A DNA stretch of 32,808 nucleotides from Puniceicoccus vermicola (GCF_014230055.1 NZ_JACHVA010000107.1:1-32808), one strand, 5' to 3'. Positions 1 to 9,372 are shown, numbered from the stretch's first letter. The notes: generated from the sequence alone by a model not told the origin. Translations and numbers: made by a program.

Positions 1-1224
1 CTGGTTTCGCTCGGGCAGTTGCAGCATGCAAACGCCGGACGCTTTAGTTACGAGCCGTCTTATATTGTCGGCAACTCGTACCCGAATCCCCGGATCAAGC
101 CACTGGATCAATGGCGGGCGAGCGTGACCGATCAGTTTAGCGGTTTCGATACGGGTCTGGACGAGGATGAAAACTGGGGAATCAGTGGATCGTTCAATCT
201 CTATGACGCGTCGTATCTGGTCAATGAACACCTTTGGGATAGCTTCATCTTTACGACGATCCCGCAGGTCGCCGACAACTACGGTGAGACGGGAATCGAG
301 CCGTCCTTCGAAGAGTTGCTGAGCGGCGAGGCCTCTTTGCCCAATCCCCGTTTTAAGCCCTACACTCCGGGCGATTCCCAATTCACTGCGGAGGTGCTCC
401 AGGATGTTGGCGACGAGGAGTCCGGAAGCTTCTTTCACAACGCGGGTCATCTCATGGTTGAAGGGATGTTCAATGTGAACTCGACCTCGGTCGATGCGTG
501 GGAAGCTTTTCTTTCCGGCACGCACAAACTGCCGGTCCAGAAGCTCACCGAGAATGGTCAGATCGCCGATTTTTGGTCTTCAAGCGAAATCGAGGGAGTG
601 CGGTTCCCCCGGGTGCAGATGGTAATGGATAATACCAGCCCGGAGAGTCCGGCAGGGGAGGGGAACGATAGTTTCTGGATCGGCTTCCGCACGCTGAAGC
701 AGGAAGAGGTGCGGCGCTTGGCCGAAGAGATCGTCGTGGAAGTCCGCAAGCGGGGTCCATTTCTGAGCTTGGGCGACTTCGTCAATCGGAAGTTGGAGGA
801 CGGCGAGCTGGGAGAGGCGGGTGCGCTACAGGCGGCGATTGATCGGACGATCAACATCAGCATAGACGGGGATATCGCTGAGGAGGCCACGAATCCCTCC
901 GTCCCCGGGCAAATGTCGCAGGCCGCCGGTTTTCCCGGCTATCTGCAGCAAGGAGATATCCTGCAGGCGCTGTCCCCGTATATGACGGTGCGCTCGGACA
1001 CGTTCACGGTAAGAGTCTACGGTGATAGGGTGTCGCCCGTGACCGGTGAAGTGGTCTCACGCGCGTGGTGCGAGGCGACGGTGCAGCGGTTCCCTGACCC
1101 GGTGCTGACCGAGGAGGCGGCGAGCGAAGAGGACTACCGGGCGGAACTCGTGGATCCTACGAGTCCATTCGGTCGCCAGTTTCGCATTACGAGGTTTCGC
1201 TGGTTGAATCCCGACGAGGTTTGA
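1..1224 (+). CDS. Verru_Chthon cassette protein A-like (GspK-like) protein, 3' part
   Basis: The frame is open from base 1, so this is the C-terminal 407 residues of a gene that begins outside the window. It aligns along its length with the C-terminal third of the complete gene at 18774-22565. Shared landmarks are LVSLGQLQHxxxxR/LLSLGQLQHVPWAR at the left edge, GMFNVNSTS/GAFNINSTS, RGPFLSLGDFVNRKL/RGPFLSLADFVNRPL, and SDTFTVRVYG...RAWCEATVQR near the end, finishing in LNPDEV. The family (Verru_Chthon cassette protein A) is a large prepilin-like protein typical of Verrucomicrobia. The NxNSTS and FLSLxDFVN motifs recall the NxNTA and helix-hairpin region of the type II secretion minor pseudopilin GspK; this comparison is an inference. 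A small secreted protein gene follows after 29 bases, as in the second copy. The N-terminal pilin helix cannot be checked here. Confidence 0.8.
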   Translation: MVSLGQLQHANAGRFSYEPSYIVGNSYPNPRIKPLDQWRASVTDQFSGFDTGLDEDENWGISGSFNLYDASYLVNEHLWDSFIFTTIPQVADNYGETGIEPSFEELLSGEASLPNPRFKPYTPGDSQFTAEVLQDVGDEESGSFFHNAGHLMVEGMFNVNSTSVDAWEAFLSGTHKLPVQKLTENGQIADFWSSSEIEGVRFPRVQMVMDNTSPESPAGEGNDSFWIGFRTLKQEEVRRLAEEIVVEVRKRGPFLSLGDFVNRKLEDGELGEAGALQAAIDRTINISIDGDIAEEATNPSVPGQMSQAAGFPGYLQQGDILQALSPYMTVRSDTFTVRVYGDRVSPVTGEVVSRAWCEATVQRFPDPVLTEEAASEEDYRAELVDPTSPFGRQFRITRFRWLNPDEV

Positions 1225-1253
1225 AATTCTTTAGCTACTGATACTGATTCCTA

Positions 1254-1910
1254 ATGAAATCTTTCTATTTGATCTTGGTCGCCTGTGCTGCGTTGGTTCA
1301 GGTTTCCGCACAGGAACAAACAATTGAAGTGCGATCCTTGGCGTTGAGCCGGAATGATCAGTTGCCTGAGGTGTTTCTTCGAGAGGATGCCGAGTTTCAT
1401 CCAATCTCGTTTTCCCACTATCAACCGTCCAAACCCGTGACAGTGAGCGCGACCAGTCCATTGCCTTTGTTCAAGCGCCTGCCAATGGCAAATGAGGGTC
1501 TCCCTCCCGTGGTTGCCAGGGTGCCTTTGCCGAAGGATGCCGAGGACATTTTGTTGCTCGGCTGGATGAATGGGGAACGTCCCCGGTATGTAGCCCTGGC
1601 GAATAATCTCACTTCGGCAAGCGCGCGGGATTGGTTGCTAATCAATACCACAAACAGGAGAGTCGCTTTCCGTTTGGGAAAAGACTCGAAACCGGTTCTG
1701 GTCGATTCAGGGCAAACATTACGCTATGAAATCGACGTCGACCTGAACAAGGGAGCCGCGGCGCTTGCGGTTGCCGAGACGGAGACCGATGGTTGGCAGA
1801 TTTTCTACTCAACCTATTTGCCAGTGTTTGAGGGCTCTCGGACGATGTTGTTGTTCGTTCAAGATGACGAGAAAATCCGGGTTCGGGAAATTACGAGCCA
1901 GGTTGAGTGA
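1254..1910 (+). CDS. Small secreted partner protein of the Verru_Chthon A-like gene
   Basis: This is a 218-residue protein with a clear signal peptide (hydrophobic residues 4-17, likely cleavage VSA|Q after residue 19). I recognise no named domain. It starts 29 bases after the Verru_Chthon A-like gene and is probably co-transcribed with it. The product of 22567-23325, in the same position behind the second copy, resembles it in layout. Both have a signal peptide and then a segment of the type SKPVTVSATSPLPLFKRLP / SRPLAIPPNGELVLFRKIP. Both have a central NNLTSxSARDWLLIN / CLIANLSSFPNVAA block and a final hydrophobic strand (SRTMLLFVQDDE / RGYFLILPYMED) near the C terminus. The pairing suggests a periplasmic or cell-surface role linked to the pseudopilin-like protein. 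The function is unknown. No ribosome binding site is obvious; the start rests on the signal peptide. Confidence 0.75.
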   Translation: MKSFYLILVACAALVQVSAQEQTIEVRSLALSRNDQLPEVFLREDAEFHPISFSHYQPSKPVTVSATSPLPLFKRLPMANEGLPPVVARVPLPKDAEDILLLGWMNGERPRYVALANNLTSASARDWLLINTTNRRVAFRLGKDSKPVLVDSGQTLRYEIDVDLNKGAAALAVAETETDGWQIFYSTYLPVFEGSRTMLLFVQDDEKIRVREITSQVE

Positions 1911-2285
1911 GGGGATTCAATCGAGAAATGGTGTCCAGCTTCTCATCGAATCGAGTGATTTGTTCGTTTCTGGAAAGGGTGGGCGATTCCTTCAGCCCAA
2001 ATGGGGGGATGATTGGATCGGTCAAGAAGGCAAGGTCGTGGATACAGGCTTTTGCGAGGACTGAAGTGACCATAGCTTTGTTTGGGGGAAAGGCATCTAA
2101 GCCCAGTTGAACAAATTTTCGCCATTATTGCGCCTATCCCAAAGAGATATCCGGTGCTCGAAGTTCCCTTCAGATTATATGAGTATTTGAAGAGAGAGCG
2201 TCATACAAAAACGGGAAGGTAAATTTTATTTGCAACCGGTATTAAAGTGGTATTTTTCTTCTGGGAGCGATAAATATGTAGATTT
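1911..2285. other. Intergenic region, no gene recognised
   Basis: These 375 bases separate the secreted-protein gene from the GH31 gene. Short open frames exist on both strands but none resembles a known family or shows a ribosome binding site. The last 120 bases are AT-rich and likely hold the promoter of the GH31-GH1 pair, but I cannot identify a convincing -35/-10 pair. The GTAAnGnTTAC operator seen elsewhere in the window is absent here. Confidence 0.5.
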
Positions 2286-4613
2286 ATGAAAGGTTTCGAA
2301 AACGCACGTTTCTCCTGTATTAGTTCCGGGCTGGTCCGGATGGAATACGATCCGGAGGGTCGTTTTGAAGATCGCAAGAGTGTCCGAGCGTTAGCGCGGC
2401 CCGAGGCGATCCCTTTTTTGGAGGAGGAAGTGCGTGATGACGGAACGCTGCTTCTGCGAACGGAAAAGCTCGAAATTCATTACAAACCTGACGGGAGGCC
2501 CTTTCACTCCGGCAATTTGAAAGTGCATCATCCGCATAGCGGCGACCTGATTTGGACGCCTGGACAAGTCGATGAGGAGAATCTGGGAGGGGCCCATATG
2601 TCGATGGATGCCGTTCAACGAGGCATAATCGCCGAAGGGGTTCATCCCGCTACGGATGCCTATCATGTAAACGATCACATGTTCTGTTTGTGGGCCTATA
2701 AAGGCTGGGGCATCGAAGCGGCGAACTATGATGCGAGCGGCAGTCTCGAGCAGGTGATTGCGGAGAACAAAGACGAAGATCTGCCGGCCGGTATTCTCAA
2801 ATTGCTTCAGGAACGGAGAAAATATCCCCCGGGTATCCTCAGTCGCGCTGGCTATTTCCTCTATAACGATAGTGAGCAGCCGGTAATCGATCCGGAAACC
2901 AACTGGTTGACGCCGCGCGGAGCCGGGGACGAGGCATTGGACCTTTACCTTTTTGTCTATGGAAATGACTTCAAGGAGGCTCTTGCCGACTACATTGCAC
3001 TCTTCGGCCCCGCTCCCATGCCTCCCCGGTACAGCTTAGGGCTTTGGTACTCGCGGTACCCGACCTTCAATCGAGAGGGTCTTGAAGAGTTGATTTCCGA
3101 GTTCTCAAAGCGTGATTTGCCGCTGGACGTGTTGGTGTTGGATCTCGAATGGCATCAACACGGCTGGATTGGCTGGGACTGGGACGAGAGCCATATCCCC
3201 AACCCGAAACAGTTTCTCGATGAACTTCACGCTCAAAGTATTTACACAACGCTCAATCTCCACCCCAAAGGCGTCCCGATCGCGGACAGTCGTTACCAGG
3301 ATTTTATCGATGCGGCGGGAATCGATCCTGTTGTAGAGGAACGTCCGGACGGAGTGAAATTTGCCGGAAACTATGAGTTGACCGAGGAACGACACGCTGC
3401 GGCATTTATGGATGTACTGCACAAACCCATTCAGGAGGATGGTGTCGACTTCTGGTGGATTGACGGACCGGGGCCCGGGGATGAGGATCTCATCTGCCCT
3501 CAGTTCTGGACCAATGAGGTCTTTTTTCGGCATATAAAAGAGAATTCACCCGAGAGGCGTCCGATGATCTATTCTCGGAGTGCGGGATTGGGGTCACACC
3601 GCTATCCGTTCTACTTTACCGGCGATACCTTGTGCCAGTTCGAGGTGCTCGAGAGTCAGGTGGAGTATACCCTGCGGGCCGGTCACATCGGGCAATCGAT
3701 GATGACCCATGATATCGGGGGGCATAAATCCTCGGGATATTACCTCGATCTCGAGCTCTACCTGCGGTGGTTGCAGTGGGGGGTCATGAGTCCGGTTTGT
3801 CGATTGCATTCCAGTTACGGTGGCGAGCGCCGCCCCTGGAAGTATGAAAGCGAACTCTGCGAAATCGCCTTCGCCAAAGCGATTCGCTGGCGCATGGAAC
3901 TGCTGCCTTACTTTTACACCCTCACGTGGGAGAGTTCGCAGACAGGACTTCCGCTTTGTCGAAGTAATCCCTTGGAGGCGCCTGACTGGGAGGAGGGCTA
4001 TTCGATTTGGGATAGTTATTTCCTAGGTGACCGTATTTACTGTGCGCCCATCGTTACCCCCGGTAGCTGGCGCGATCTACACCTGCCCCCGGGCGAGTGG
4101 GTACACATGCTTACAGGCGAATCCTTCACTGGCGACCAGCCTCGGCGCCTTATTTGTGAATTGGACATCTTCCCGGTCTTTGTTCGCAAGGGCAGTATCG
4201 TTGTCAAACAAGACTACAGCTTGCGCGCGGGCTTTCTGCCACGCACCCTCTGCGTCGAGCTTCATCCCGCCGGTCCGGGGCATCGTGATACGTTCACACT
4301 CTACTTGGACGACGGGATAAGCTGCCGCCATGAGCAAGGGCATTACAACCTCATCGAATTCAGATCCGAGGAAACTGAACAGGGCGTTGCGGTGAATTGG
4401 AAATGCGTTCACCGATCTACTGACGTCCCGATGCCCGAACAGATTGTCATCAAAGTCCACGGGGAGTCTCTGAGCCTTGCCGGGGTCGAAGGGGGGCAAT
4501 CGCTGGATGTAGCCGACGAATCGACAGCAGATGAGAGTGTTTTCCGAATCGAGATGAATGAAATTAGCGAAGCAGAGTCCGTTATAACAATGGCTCGCGG
4601 ACAGAAGGGATAG
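2286..4613 (+). CDS. Glycoside hydrolase family 31 (alpha-glucosidase/alpha-xylosidase type)
   Basis: This 775-residue protein has the GH31 layout: N-terminal beta-sandwich (about 1-245), a (beta/alpha)8 barrel beginning near PPRYSLGLWYSRYP, and C-terminal beta domains. The barrel carries LVLDLEWHQHGWIGWDWD, the likely nucleophile Asp393 in DFWWIDG, and the likely acid/base Asp447 in YFTGDT. MMTHDIGGH and LRWLQWGVMSPVCRLHSS follow, as is usual in GH31. Known members release alpha-linked glucose or xylose, and a few act on other alpha-glycosides. The QQRRER sulfoquinovosidase signature is not seen. There is no signal peptide, so it probably acts in the cytoplasm on imported oligosaccharides. 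The GH1 gene starts 5 bases after the stop, indicating an operon. The exact substrate is undetermined. Confidence 0.9.
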   Translation: MKGFENARFSCISSGLVRMEYDPEGRFEDRKSVRALARPEAIPFLEEEVRDDGTLLLRTEKLEIHYKPDGRPFHSGNLKVHHPHSGDLIWTPGQVDEENLGGAHMSMDAVQRGIIAEGVHPATDAYHVNDHMFCLWAYKGWGIEAANYDASGSLEQVIAENKDEDLPAGILKLLQERRKYPPGILSRAGYFLYNDSEQPVIDPETNWLTPRGAGDEALDLYLFVYGNDFKEALADYIALFGPAPMPPRYSLGLWYSRYPTFNREGLEELISEFSKRDLPLDVLVLDLEWHQHGWIGWDWDESHIPNPKQFLDELHAQSIYTTLNLHPKGVPIADSRYQDFIDAAGIDPVVEERPDGVKFAGNYELTEERHAAAFMDVLHKPIQEDGVDFWWIDGPGPGDEDLICPQFWTNEVFFRHIKENSPERRPMIYSRSAGLGSHRYPFYFTGDTLCQFEVLESQVEYTLRAGHIGQSMMTHDIGGHKSSGYYLDLELYLRWLQWGVMSPVCRLHSSYGGERRPWKYESELCEIAFAKAIRWRMELLPYFYTLTWESSQTGLPLCRSNPLEAPDWEEGYSIWDSYFLGDRIYCAPIVTPGSWRDLHLPPGEWVHMLTGESFTGDQPRRLICELDIFPVFVRKGSIVVKQDYSLRAGFLPRTLCVELHPAGPGHRDTFTLYLDDGISCRHEQGHYNLIEFRSEETEQGVAVNWKCVHRSTDVPMPEQIVIKVHGESLSLAGVEGGQSLDVADESTADESVFRIEMNEISEAESVITMARGQKG

Positions 4614-4618
4614 AGCCA

Positions 4619-5971
4619 ATGAAGAAATTTCCGAAAGATTTTATCTGGGGCGTTGCCGCCGCCAGCTATCAGATCGAGGGCGGCGTCAATGTAGACGACC
4701 GTGGTGAAAGTGTGTGGGATGCCTTTTGCCGATGGGAAGGGAAAGTGGATAACGGAGACACGGGTGAGATCGCTTGTGATCACTACAACCGGTATTCCGA
4801 CGATGTGAAAATCATAAGGCAAATCGGAGCCCAGGCCTATCGCCTGTCGATCTCCTGGCCGCGGATTCTTCCGGAGGGCACGGGTCGGCTAAACCAGAAG
4901 GGGATCGATTTTTACGATAAGGTGATCGATGCCTGCCTTGCCGCCAATATAACGCCATGGGTCACGTTGTTCCATTGGGATTATCCGTTGGAACTCTATT
5001 ACCGGGGCGGTTGGTTGAACCGTGAAAGCGTTAACTGGTTTGCGGACTATACGGAAGTGATTGTCGATCGATTTTCGGATCGAGTTCAGAGTTGGATGAC
5101 CCTGAATGAGCCGCAGTGTTTCATTTGGCTGGGACATGGAACCGGTACTCATGCCCCCGGCCTTCAACTCGATATTTCGGATCAATTGCGGGTGACTCAC
5201 CATGCGCTGATGGCACACGGGAAGGCCACGCAGGTGATTCGGGCCAAGGCAAAGACCACGCCTTCCGTCGGCTGGGCTCCTGTTGGGGTGGTTCGTTATC
5301 CGGCTACCGAAGCACCTGAGGATATCGAAGCGGCACGCCGCGCCATGTTCGGTATGTCGGGGACCCATCTGTGGACAAACGCCTGGTTTGGCGACCCGGT
5401 TATCCTCGGACATTACCCTGAAGATGGGCTGAGACAGTTCGGGAAGGCAATGCCTCGGTATCACGACGCTGATTTGGAAGTAATGAATCAGCCATTAGAC
5501 TTCTATGGGGCCAATATCTACAACGGACTGACGGTTCGGGCGAGTGAGGACGCTCCTTTCGAGGAAATGAAGCGCAAGCCTGGCTTTCCTCTGACGATGT
5601 ATGAGTGGCCAGTCGAGCCTCAGTCTCTCTATTGGGGGCCCAAATTGCTACAGGAACGTTATCAGTTGCCGATTGTGATTACGGAGAACGGTCTAGCCTC
5701 AATGGACTGGGTCTGCGAAGACGGGAAGGTTCATGACCCGCAGCGCATCGATTTCCTGTCGCGCTATCTCAAGCAACTTCATCGCGCCATCGAAGATGGT
5801 GTCGATGTGCGGGCCTATTTTCAGTGGTCTTTTCTGGATAACCTTGAATGGAACTTCGGCTATAAATATCGACTTGGATTGACCTATGTTGACTATGCGA
5901 CGCAGGAGCGGACCCTGAAGGATTCTGCGTTCTGGTATCAAAATGTGATCCGCTCGAATGGGCTGATATAG
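4619..5971 (+). CDS. Glycoside hydrolase family 1 beta-glucosidase
   Basis: The 450-residue product has the normal GH1 length and all main signatures. It starts KFPKDFIWGVAAASYQIEG with the N-terminal active-site motif. The acid/base Glu164 lies in TLNEPQ and the nucleophile Glu356 in ITENG. The C-terminal part has YFQWSFLDNLEWNFGYKYRLGL, which lines the glycone pocket. Characterised relatives hydrolyse beta-glucosides, beta-galactosides or beta-fucosides in the cytoplasm; no 6-phospho-glycosidase context (PTS genes) is visible. It lacks a signal peptide. The start lies 5 bases after the GH31 stop, so the two are almost certainly translated from one transcript. It converges with the sulfatase gene, leaving 48 bases between stops, in which I see no clear terminator hairpin. 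Confidence 0.95.
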   Translation: MKKFPKDFIWGVAAASYQIEGGVNVDDRGESVWDAFCRWEGKVDNGDTGEIACDHYNRYSDDVKIIRQIGAQAYRLSISWPRILPEGTGRLNQKGIDFYDKVIDACLAANITPWVTLFHWDYPLELYYRGGWLNRESVNWFADYTEVIVDRFSDRVQSWMTLNEPQCFIWLGHGTGTHAPGLQLDISDQLRVTHHALMAHGKATQVIRAKAKTTPSVGWAPVGVVRYPATEAPEDIEAARRAMFGMSGTHLWTNAWFGDPVILGHYPEDGLRQFGKAMPRYHDADLEVMNQPLDFYGANIYNGLTVRASEDAPFEEMKRKPGFPLTMYEWPVEPQSLYWGPKLLQERYQLPIVITENGLASMDWVCEDGKVHDPQRIDFLSRYLKQLHRAIEDGVDVRAYFQWSFLDNLEWNFGYKYRLGLTYVDYATQERTLKDSAFWYQNVIRSNGLI

Positions 5972-6019
5972 CGGAAGCCTTCACCGATGGATAAATTTGG
6001 GGCAGAACCGTATCCAGAA

Positions 6020-7411
6020 TCAGGCGAAAGGATCACTCCACTGCTGCTGAACCGTCGAATTTACTTCTTTGTAGTGGGTGAGTCCCGCCCGTTCAAGGTA
6101 GGTCCATCCCGTCAGAAACTCGTCGCCCATTTCGTCTAATCGTGCCTGGAGACGCTTCTCCATCTTGGCCTGGAGAGCGGCGTGCTCCGGTGAGCCGATC
6201 AGGTTGTTCATTTGGTAGGGATCGATTTGGTTGTCGTAGAGCAACCAAGGGCCGTCGCTGTTACGAACGTAGGTGTTGCGAGATGAGCGTAGTCCGCGAT
6301 AGGCTTTCATGCCGTTGTGTAGAATTTCGGTAAACTCGGCCGTGATAGTGAGGAAAGCTGCCTCATCGCCGGTGGGCTGTTCTTCGCCGCGGATGAAAGG
6401 CGACCAGTCTCTGCCTTCAACGCTTTCTGGGATCGGCAGGTCGCATAGTCCCAGCAGAGTGGGCATGATATCGGGTGCATCGATGGGTACGGATAGCTCC
6501 GATCCCTTCGTTTGTGGCTGGTCTGGCCACCGCAATAGGAAGGGAACACGCACCGACTCATCCCAGGGGAAGAGCTTGGTCTTCAGACCCTGACTCTGGC
6601 GCATGTCGCCGTGGTCTGCGGCGAATACGAAAATGGTGTTGTCCGCGATATCGGACTTGTCGATAGCATCCCTTACGGTGGCGAAAGCATCGTCCAGGGC
6701 GGCGATGTGGGCATAGTAGCCGCGAAGCTCCGCCTCGGCTTTTTCGCGGAGATGGGACGGAACATTCGGGCGCAGTACGATTTCCCGATTCTTGTAATAG
6801 TCTCGATACTTCTCCGGGGCGGTGTGCAGCGGGAAGTGAGGAGGTCCCCACGAAAGCATGAGCAGAAAGGGTTGGTCGTCTTGGGCATGATCAGCGATGT
6901 AGTTGGCGGCGTCTTGACTCTGGGCAAACGCGTCATAGCCCTCCCATCGCCGAGGAGTCGGGTCTTCGTTGAAGAAGTAAGGGGAATCGTTGTAGTCGTG
7001 GTTGCATTCGAAGCCTTTCCAATACTCAAAGCCCAATTGGTATTCTCGTGGAACGCGCACCTCTCGTCTCCCCAAATGGCCGTCCGGGCTGCCGTAGACG
7101 TGCCACTTGCCGATATAGGCAGTTTGGTAGCCGCCGTCGTTGAAGGCCCGGGCTATCGAATAAGCGTTTGGATCCAGTTCGACGTCATTGATGATCACGC
7201 CGTGGGTAAGCGGATACTGTCCAGTAAGGAGGCTTGCCCGGTATGGGCAACAGACAGGGCAACCGGCAGTTGCGTTTGTGAAGTTGATCGATTCAGCCGC
7301 AAAGCGATCAAGATGGGGGGTGCGGCAGTTGGGGTCGCCGGCATAGCCGGTTGCCTGGCCGCGCCATTCGTCGGCGAAGATGAAAACAATATTTGGTCGT
7401 TCGTCGGTCAT
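6020..7411 (-). CDS. S1-family sulfatase (formylglycine-dependent)
   Basis: This family cleaves sulfate esters from glycans after a Cys is converted to formylglycine. With the chosen start the protein has 463 residues and opens with RPNIVFIFADEWRGQ, whose Asp14 is a metal ligand. The formylglycine motif is CCPYRASLLTG, i.e. C-x-P-x-R with Cys54 modified and Tyr instead of the commoner Ser at the fourth position. GKWH and AADHGDM...WDESVRVPF, ligands and sulfate-binding residues of the S1 fold, follow. The C terminus has the usual LLYDNQIDPYQMNNL element. Longer in-frame starts exist at 7456 (ATG) and 7513 (GTG), but the added residues look unlike any signal peptide or domain. A cytoplasmic location is therefore inferred. 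It is divergent from the GH78-like gene and convergent with GH1. Confidence 0.9.
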   Translation of the reverse strand: MTDERPNIVFIFADEWRGQATGYAGDPNCRTPHLDRFAAESINFTNATAGCPVCCPYRASLLTGQYPLTHGVIINDVELDPNAYSIARAFNDGGYQTAYIGKWHVYGSPDGHLGRREVRVPREYQLGFEYWKGFECNHDYNDSPYFFNEDPTPRRWEGYDAFAQSQDAANYIADHAQDDQPFLLMLSWGPPHFPLHTAPEKYRDYYKNREIVLRPNVPSHLREKAEAELRGYYAHIAALDDAFATVRDAIDKSDIADNTIFVFAADHGDMRQSQGLKTKLFPWDESVRVPFLLRWPDQPQTKGSELSVPIDAPDIMPTLLGLCDLPIPESVEGRDWSPFIRGEEQPTGDEAAFLTITAEFTEILHNGMKAYRGLRSSRNTYVRNSDGPWLLYDNQIDPYQMNNLIGSPEHAALQAKMEKRLQARLDEMGDEFLTGWTYLERAGLTHYKEVNSTVQQQWSDPFA

Positions 7412-7851
7412 AGATTGTAGATCGGTTGCCTTTGTGTCGGGAGCAGAAAAATGCATGTAAATGGGACGTTCGGAATCTTTTTGAAACTCTCTGCGGGCTT
7501 TCCGCTCGAGCACCCGCTTTTAGTGGCTTGATTCTCTCGATCCTCCATCTCAGGAGAAAATGTATCGGAGTGCTGTCATTTGAGGAGTGCGTCTCATCGT
7601 GTTTGACAAATGCGAATTAAGATATGAAAGTGATATATTATCGCCCTGTCCATTGAGAATTTCGACAAATGACTTCAATAGATCACCTGCCGTTAGCCCG
7701 AAGAAACCTGTAAAGATGGAGCGTGAGAGAAGAAAGTTCAGCGCCGTTGAGGAAATCGTATGATGGATGGTCCAAATTCGAATCATTTTCCGGTCATATC
7801 GTTTTTGCGTAGATGAAATCCATAGAGTTCAGAAGAGGAAGCTGGCTGAAA
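7412..7851. other. Divergent intergenic region between sulfatase and GH78-like genes
   Basis: About 440 bases separate the sulfatase start at 7411 from the GH78-like start at 7852 (or about 100 and 40 fewer with the alternative starts at 7513 and 7813). It must hold the promoters of both genes. A TTGACA hexamer lies at 7603-7608 on the plus strand, but no -10 hexamer sits at proper spacing, so I do not call a promoter. No operator of the GTAAnGnTTAC type and no convincing gene was found. Confidence 0.5.
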
Positions 7852-9372
7852 ATGGCGGAAGACAGTAAGCCGAAATTATTTCACAAGGAATTGGAGCCTA
7901 AGGCGATCGTTCGCCCTGTTGAAATTTCCACTGCGTTTCAGGGATGTAAGATGGAGGTGGTTGAGATCTTCCGGTCGGGAGAATTGGATATTTGCCTCGG
8001 TTTGGATGATGAGGTGATCGTCGATTTTGGTCATCATTTGGTCGGTTACGTGGAATTCTCTTTTCACGTGAACGATCAGCCGACGGATTCCCCGTACGGA
8101 ATTCAATTTGTTTTTGGTGAAGTTCCTTCGGAAGTAGCCGGTGATTTGGAGGATTACCAGGGGAGTCTTAGTCGCACCTGGATGCAGGAAGAGCGATGCA
8201 CCATCGACTATCCCTCGGGAAAATTTCAGTTACCCCGCCGGTACGCATTTCGCTATCTTAAAATCAGAAGAATTGCGGGTCCAAAATGGCATCCTTTGTA
8301 TGTTTCAGCGATTCGCTGTCGCACGGTTACTAGTGCGGATTTTTCAAGAGTGTTCCCTCTGAGAGGTGACGATTCGGAACTTTTGAATCTCGATCAAGTT
8401 AGTTTGAGAACGTTGGGAAATTGCATGCAGACTGTTTTCGAGGACGGCCCTAAGCGTGACCGACGCTTGTGGATCGGGGATCTACGGTTGCAGGCATTGA
8501 GCAATTACATGACCTTTGGGCAGAACCATTTGGTGAAGCGTTGCCTTTATCTGTTCGCAGCTGTGGTCAATGACAGAGGGCAAGTTCCGTCTAGTCTTTT
8601 TGAGTTTCCCACGCCTCATGCCAGCAATGATTATATTGTCGATTACACCGCCCTTTATCCGGTCATCTTATCGGAATATTTCGATGCGACGGGCGATAAG
8701 GAAACCGTTCGTGATCTGCAAGAAATCGCCTTTTACCAGCTAGATGTCGTTTTGAATCATGTAGACGAAGAGGGACTCGTTCACTTGCCGGAGAACCAAT
8801 GGTCCTTTATCGATTGGTGCGACGGTCTGCATAAGCAGGCCGCCATGCAGGGCCTCTTTATTTTTGCGTTGAATTCATGTCTGCGATTTGCCGGTAAATT
8901 GCGGTTGTCGGAGCGTGTGAATCAGTTGGAATTGATTCGTGATAAAATGATCAGCGCGGCGGTAAAGCATTTCTATGGCAAAGAGAAGACGCTTTGGTTG
9001 AGCGGTCCAGAGGGACAGGTGTCTTTCGCCAGTTGGGCATGGATGACCTTGGCGGGGGTATTGCCTCCGGAACAATCCGCTTTATCGTACAAGGCTCTTT
9101 GGGTGGAAGAGGGGGTCGTTCGCCCGAAAGGTCCGTATTTGTACCATTATGTTGTGGATGCTCTCTTTCAGTGCGGCTTGGAAAACGAGGCTCTTCTGTT
9201 ATTGAAAGAATATTGGGGTGGGATGCTAGCGAAAGATGCGACTACTTTCTGGGAAGTTTATTCTCCCGAGGACGACAAGCTTTCACCCTATAAAGACTAT
9301 CGTGTCAATAGCTACTGTCATGCCTGGAGCTGCACCCCGTCTTATTTTATTCGCCGCGATGCGGTTCGTTGA
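7852..9372 (+). CDS. GH78-like six-hairpin glycosidase (alpha-L-rhamnosidase type), compact
   Basis: This 506-residue protein has a beta-sandwich-like N-terminal part (about 1-170, with VIVDFGHHLVGYVEFSF) followed by an (alpha/alpha)6 barrel. The motif DGPKRDRRLWIGD matches the GH78 signature: acidic residues at positions 0, +5 and +12 (Asp198, Asp203, Asp210) correspond to the catalytic cluster. The C-terminal FWE (Glu468) is the usual site of the general base, followed by CHAWSCTPSYF. GH78 enzymes remove alpha-L-rhamnose. This protein is much shorter than typical members (roughly 900-1000 residues), lacking extra beta domains. It has no signal peptide. ATG 7852 is preferred because GAGGA lies 12 bases upstream; ATG 7813 in the same frame adds 13 residues. 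It is likely co-transcribed with the GH13 gene. Rhamnosidase activity is probable but unproven. Confidence 0.75.
   Translation: MAEDSKPKLFHKELEPKAIVRPVEISTAFQGCKMEVVEIFRSGELDICLGLDDEVIVDFGHHLVGYVEFSFHVNDQPTDSPYGIQFVFGEVPSEVAGDLEDYQGSLSRTWMQEERCTIDYPSGKFQLPRRYAFRYLKIRRIAGPKWHPLYVSAIRCRTVTSADFSRVFPLRGDDSELLNLDQVSLRTLGNCMQTVFEDGPKRDRRLWIGDLRLQALSNYMTFGQNHLVKRCLYLFAAVVNDRGQVPSSLFEFPTPHASNDYIVDYTALYPVILSEYFDATGDKETVRDLQEIAFYQLDVVLNHVDEEGLVHLPENQWSFIDWCDGLHKQAAMQGLFIFALNSCLRFAGKLRLSERVNQLELIRDKMISAAVKHFYGKEKTLWLSGPEGQVSFASWAWMTLAGVLPPEQSALSYKALWVEEGVVRPKGPYLYHYVVDALFQCGLENEALLLLKEYWGGMLAKDATTFWEVYSPEDDKLSPYKDYRVNSYCHAWSCTPSYFIRRDAVR

Noticed and set aside
6611-7420. 269-codon open frame on the plus strand
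   Set aside because: It is antisense to the sulfatase catalytic domain and has no family features.
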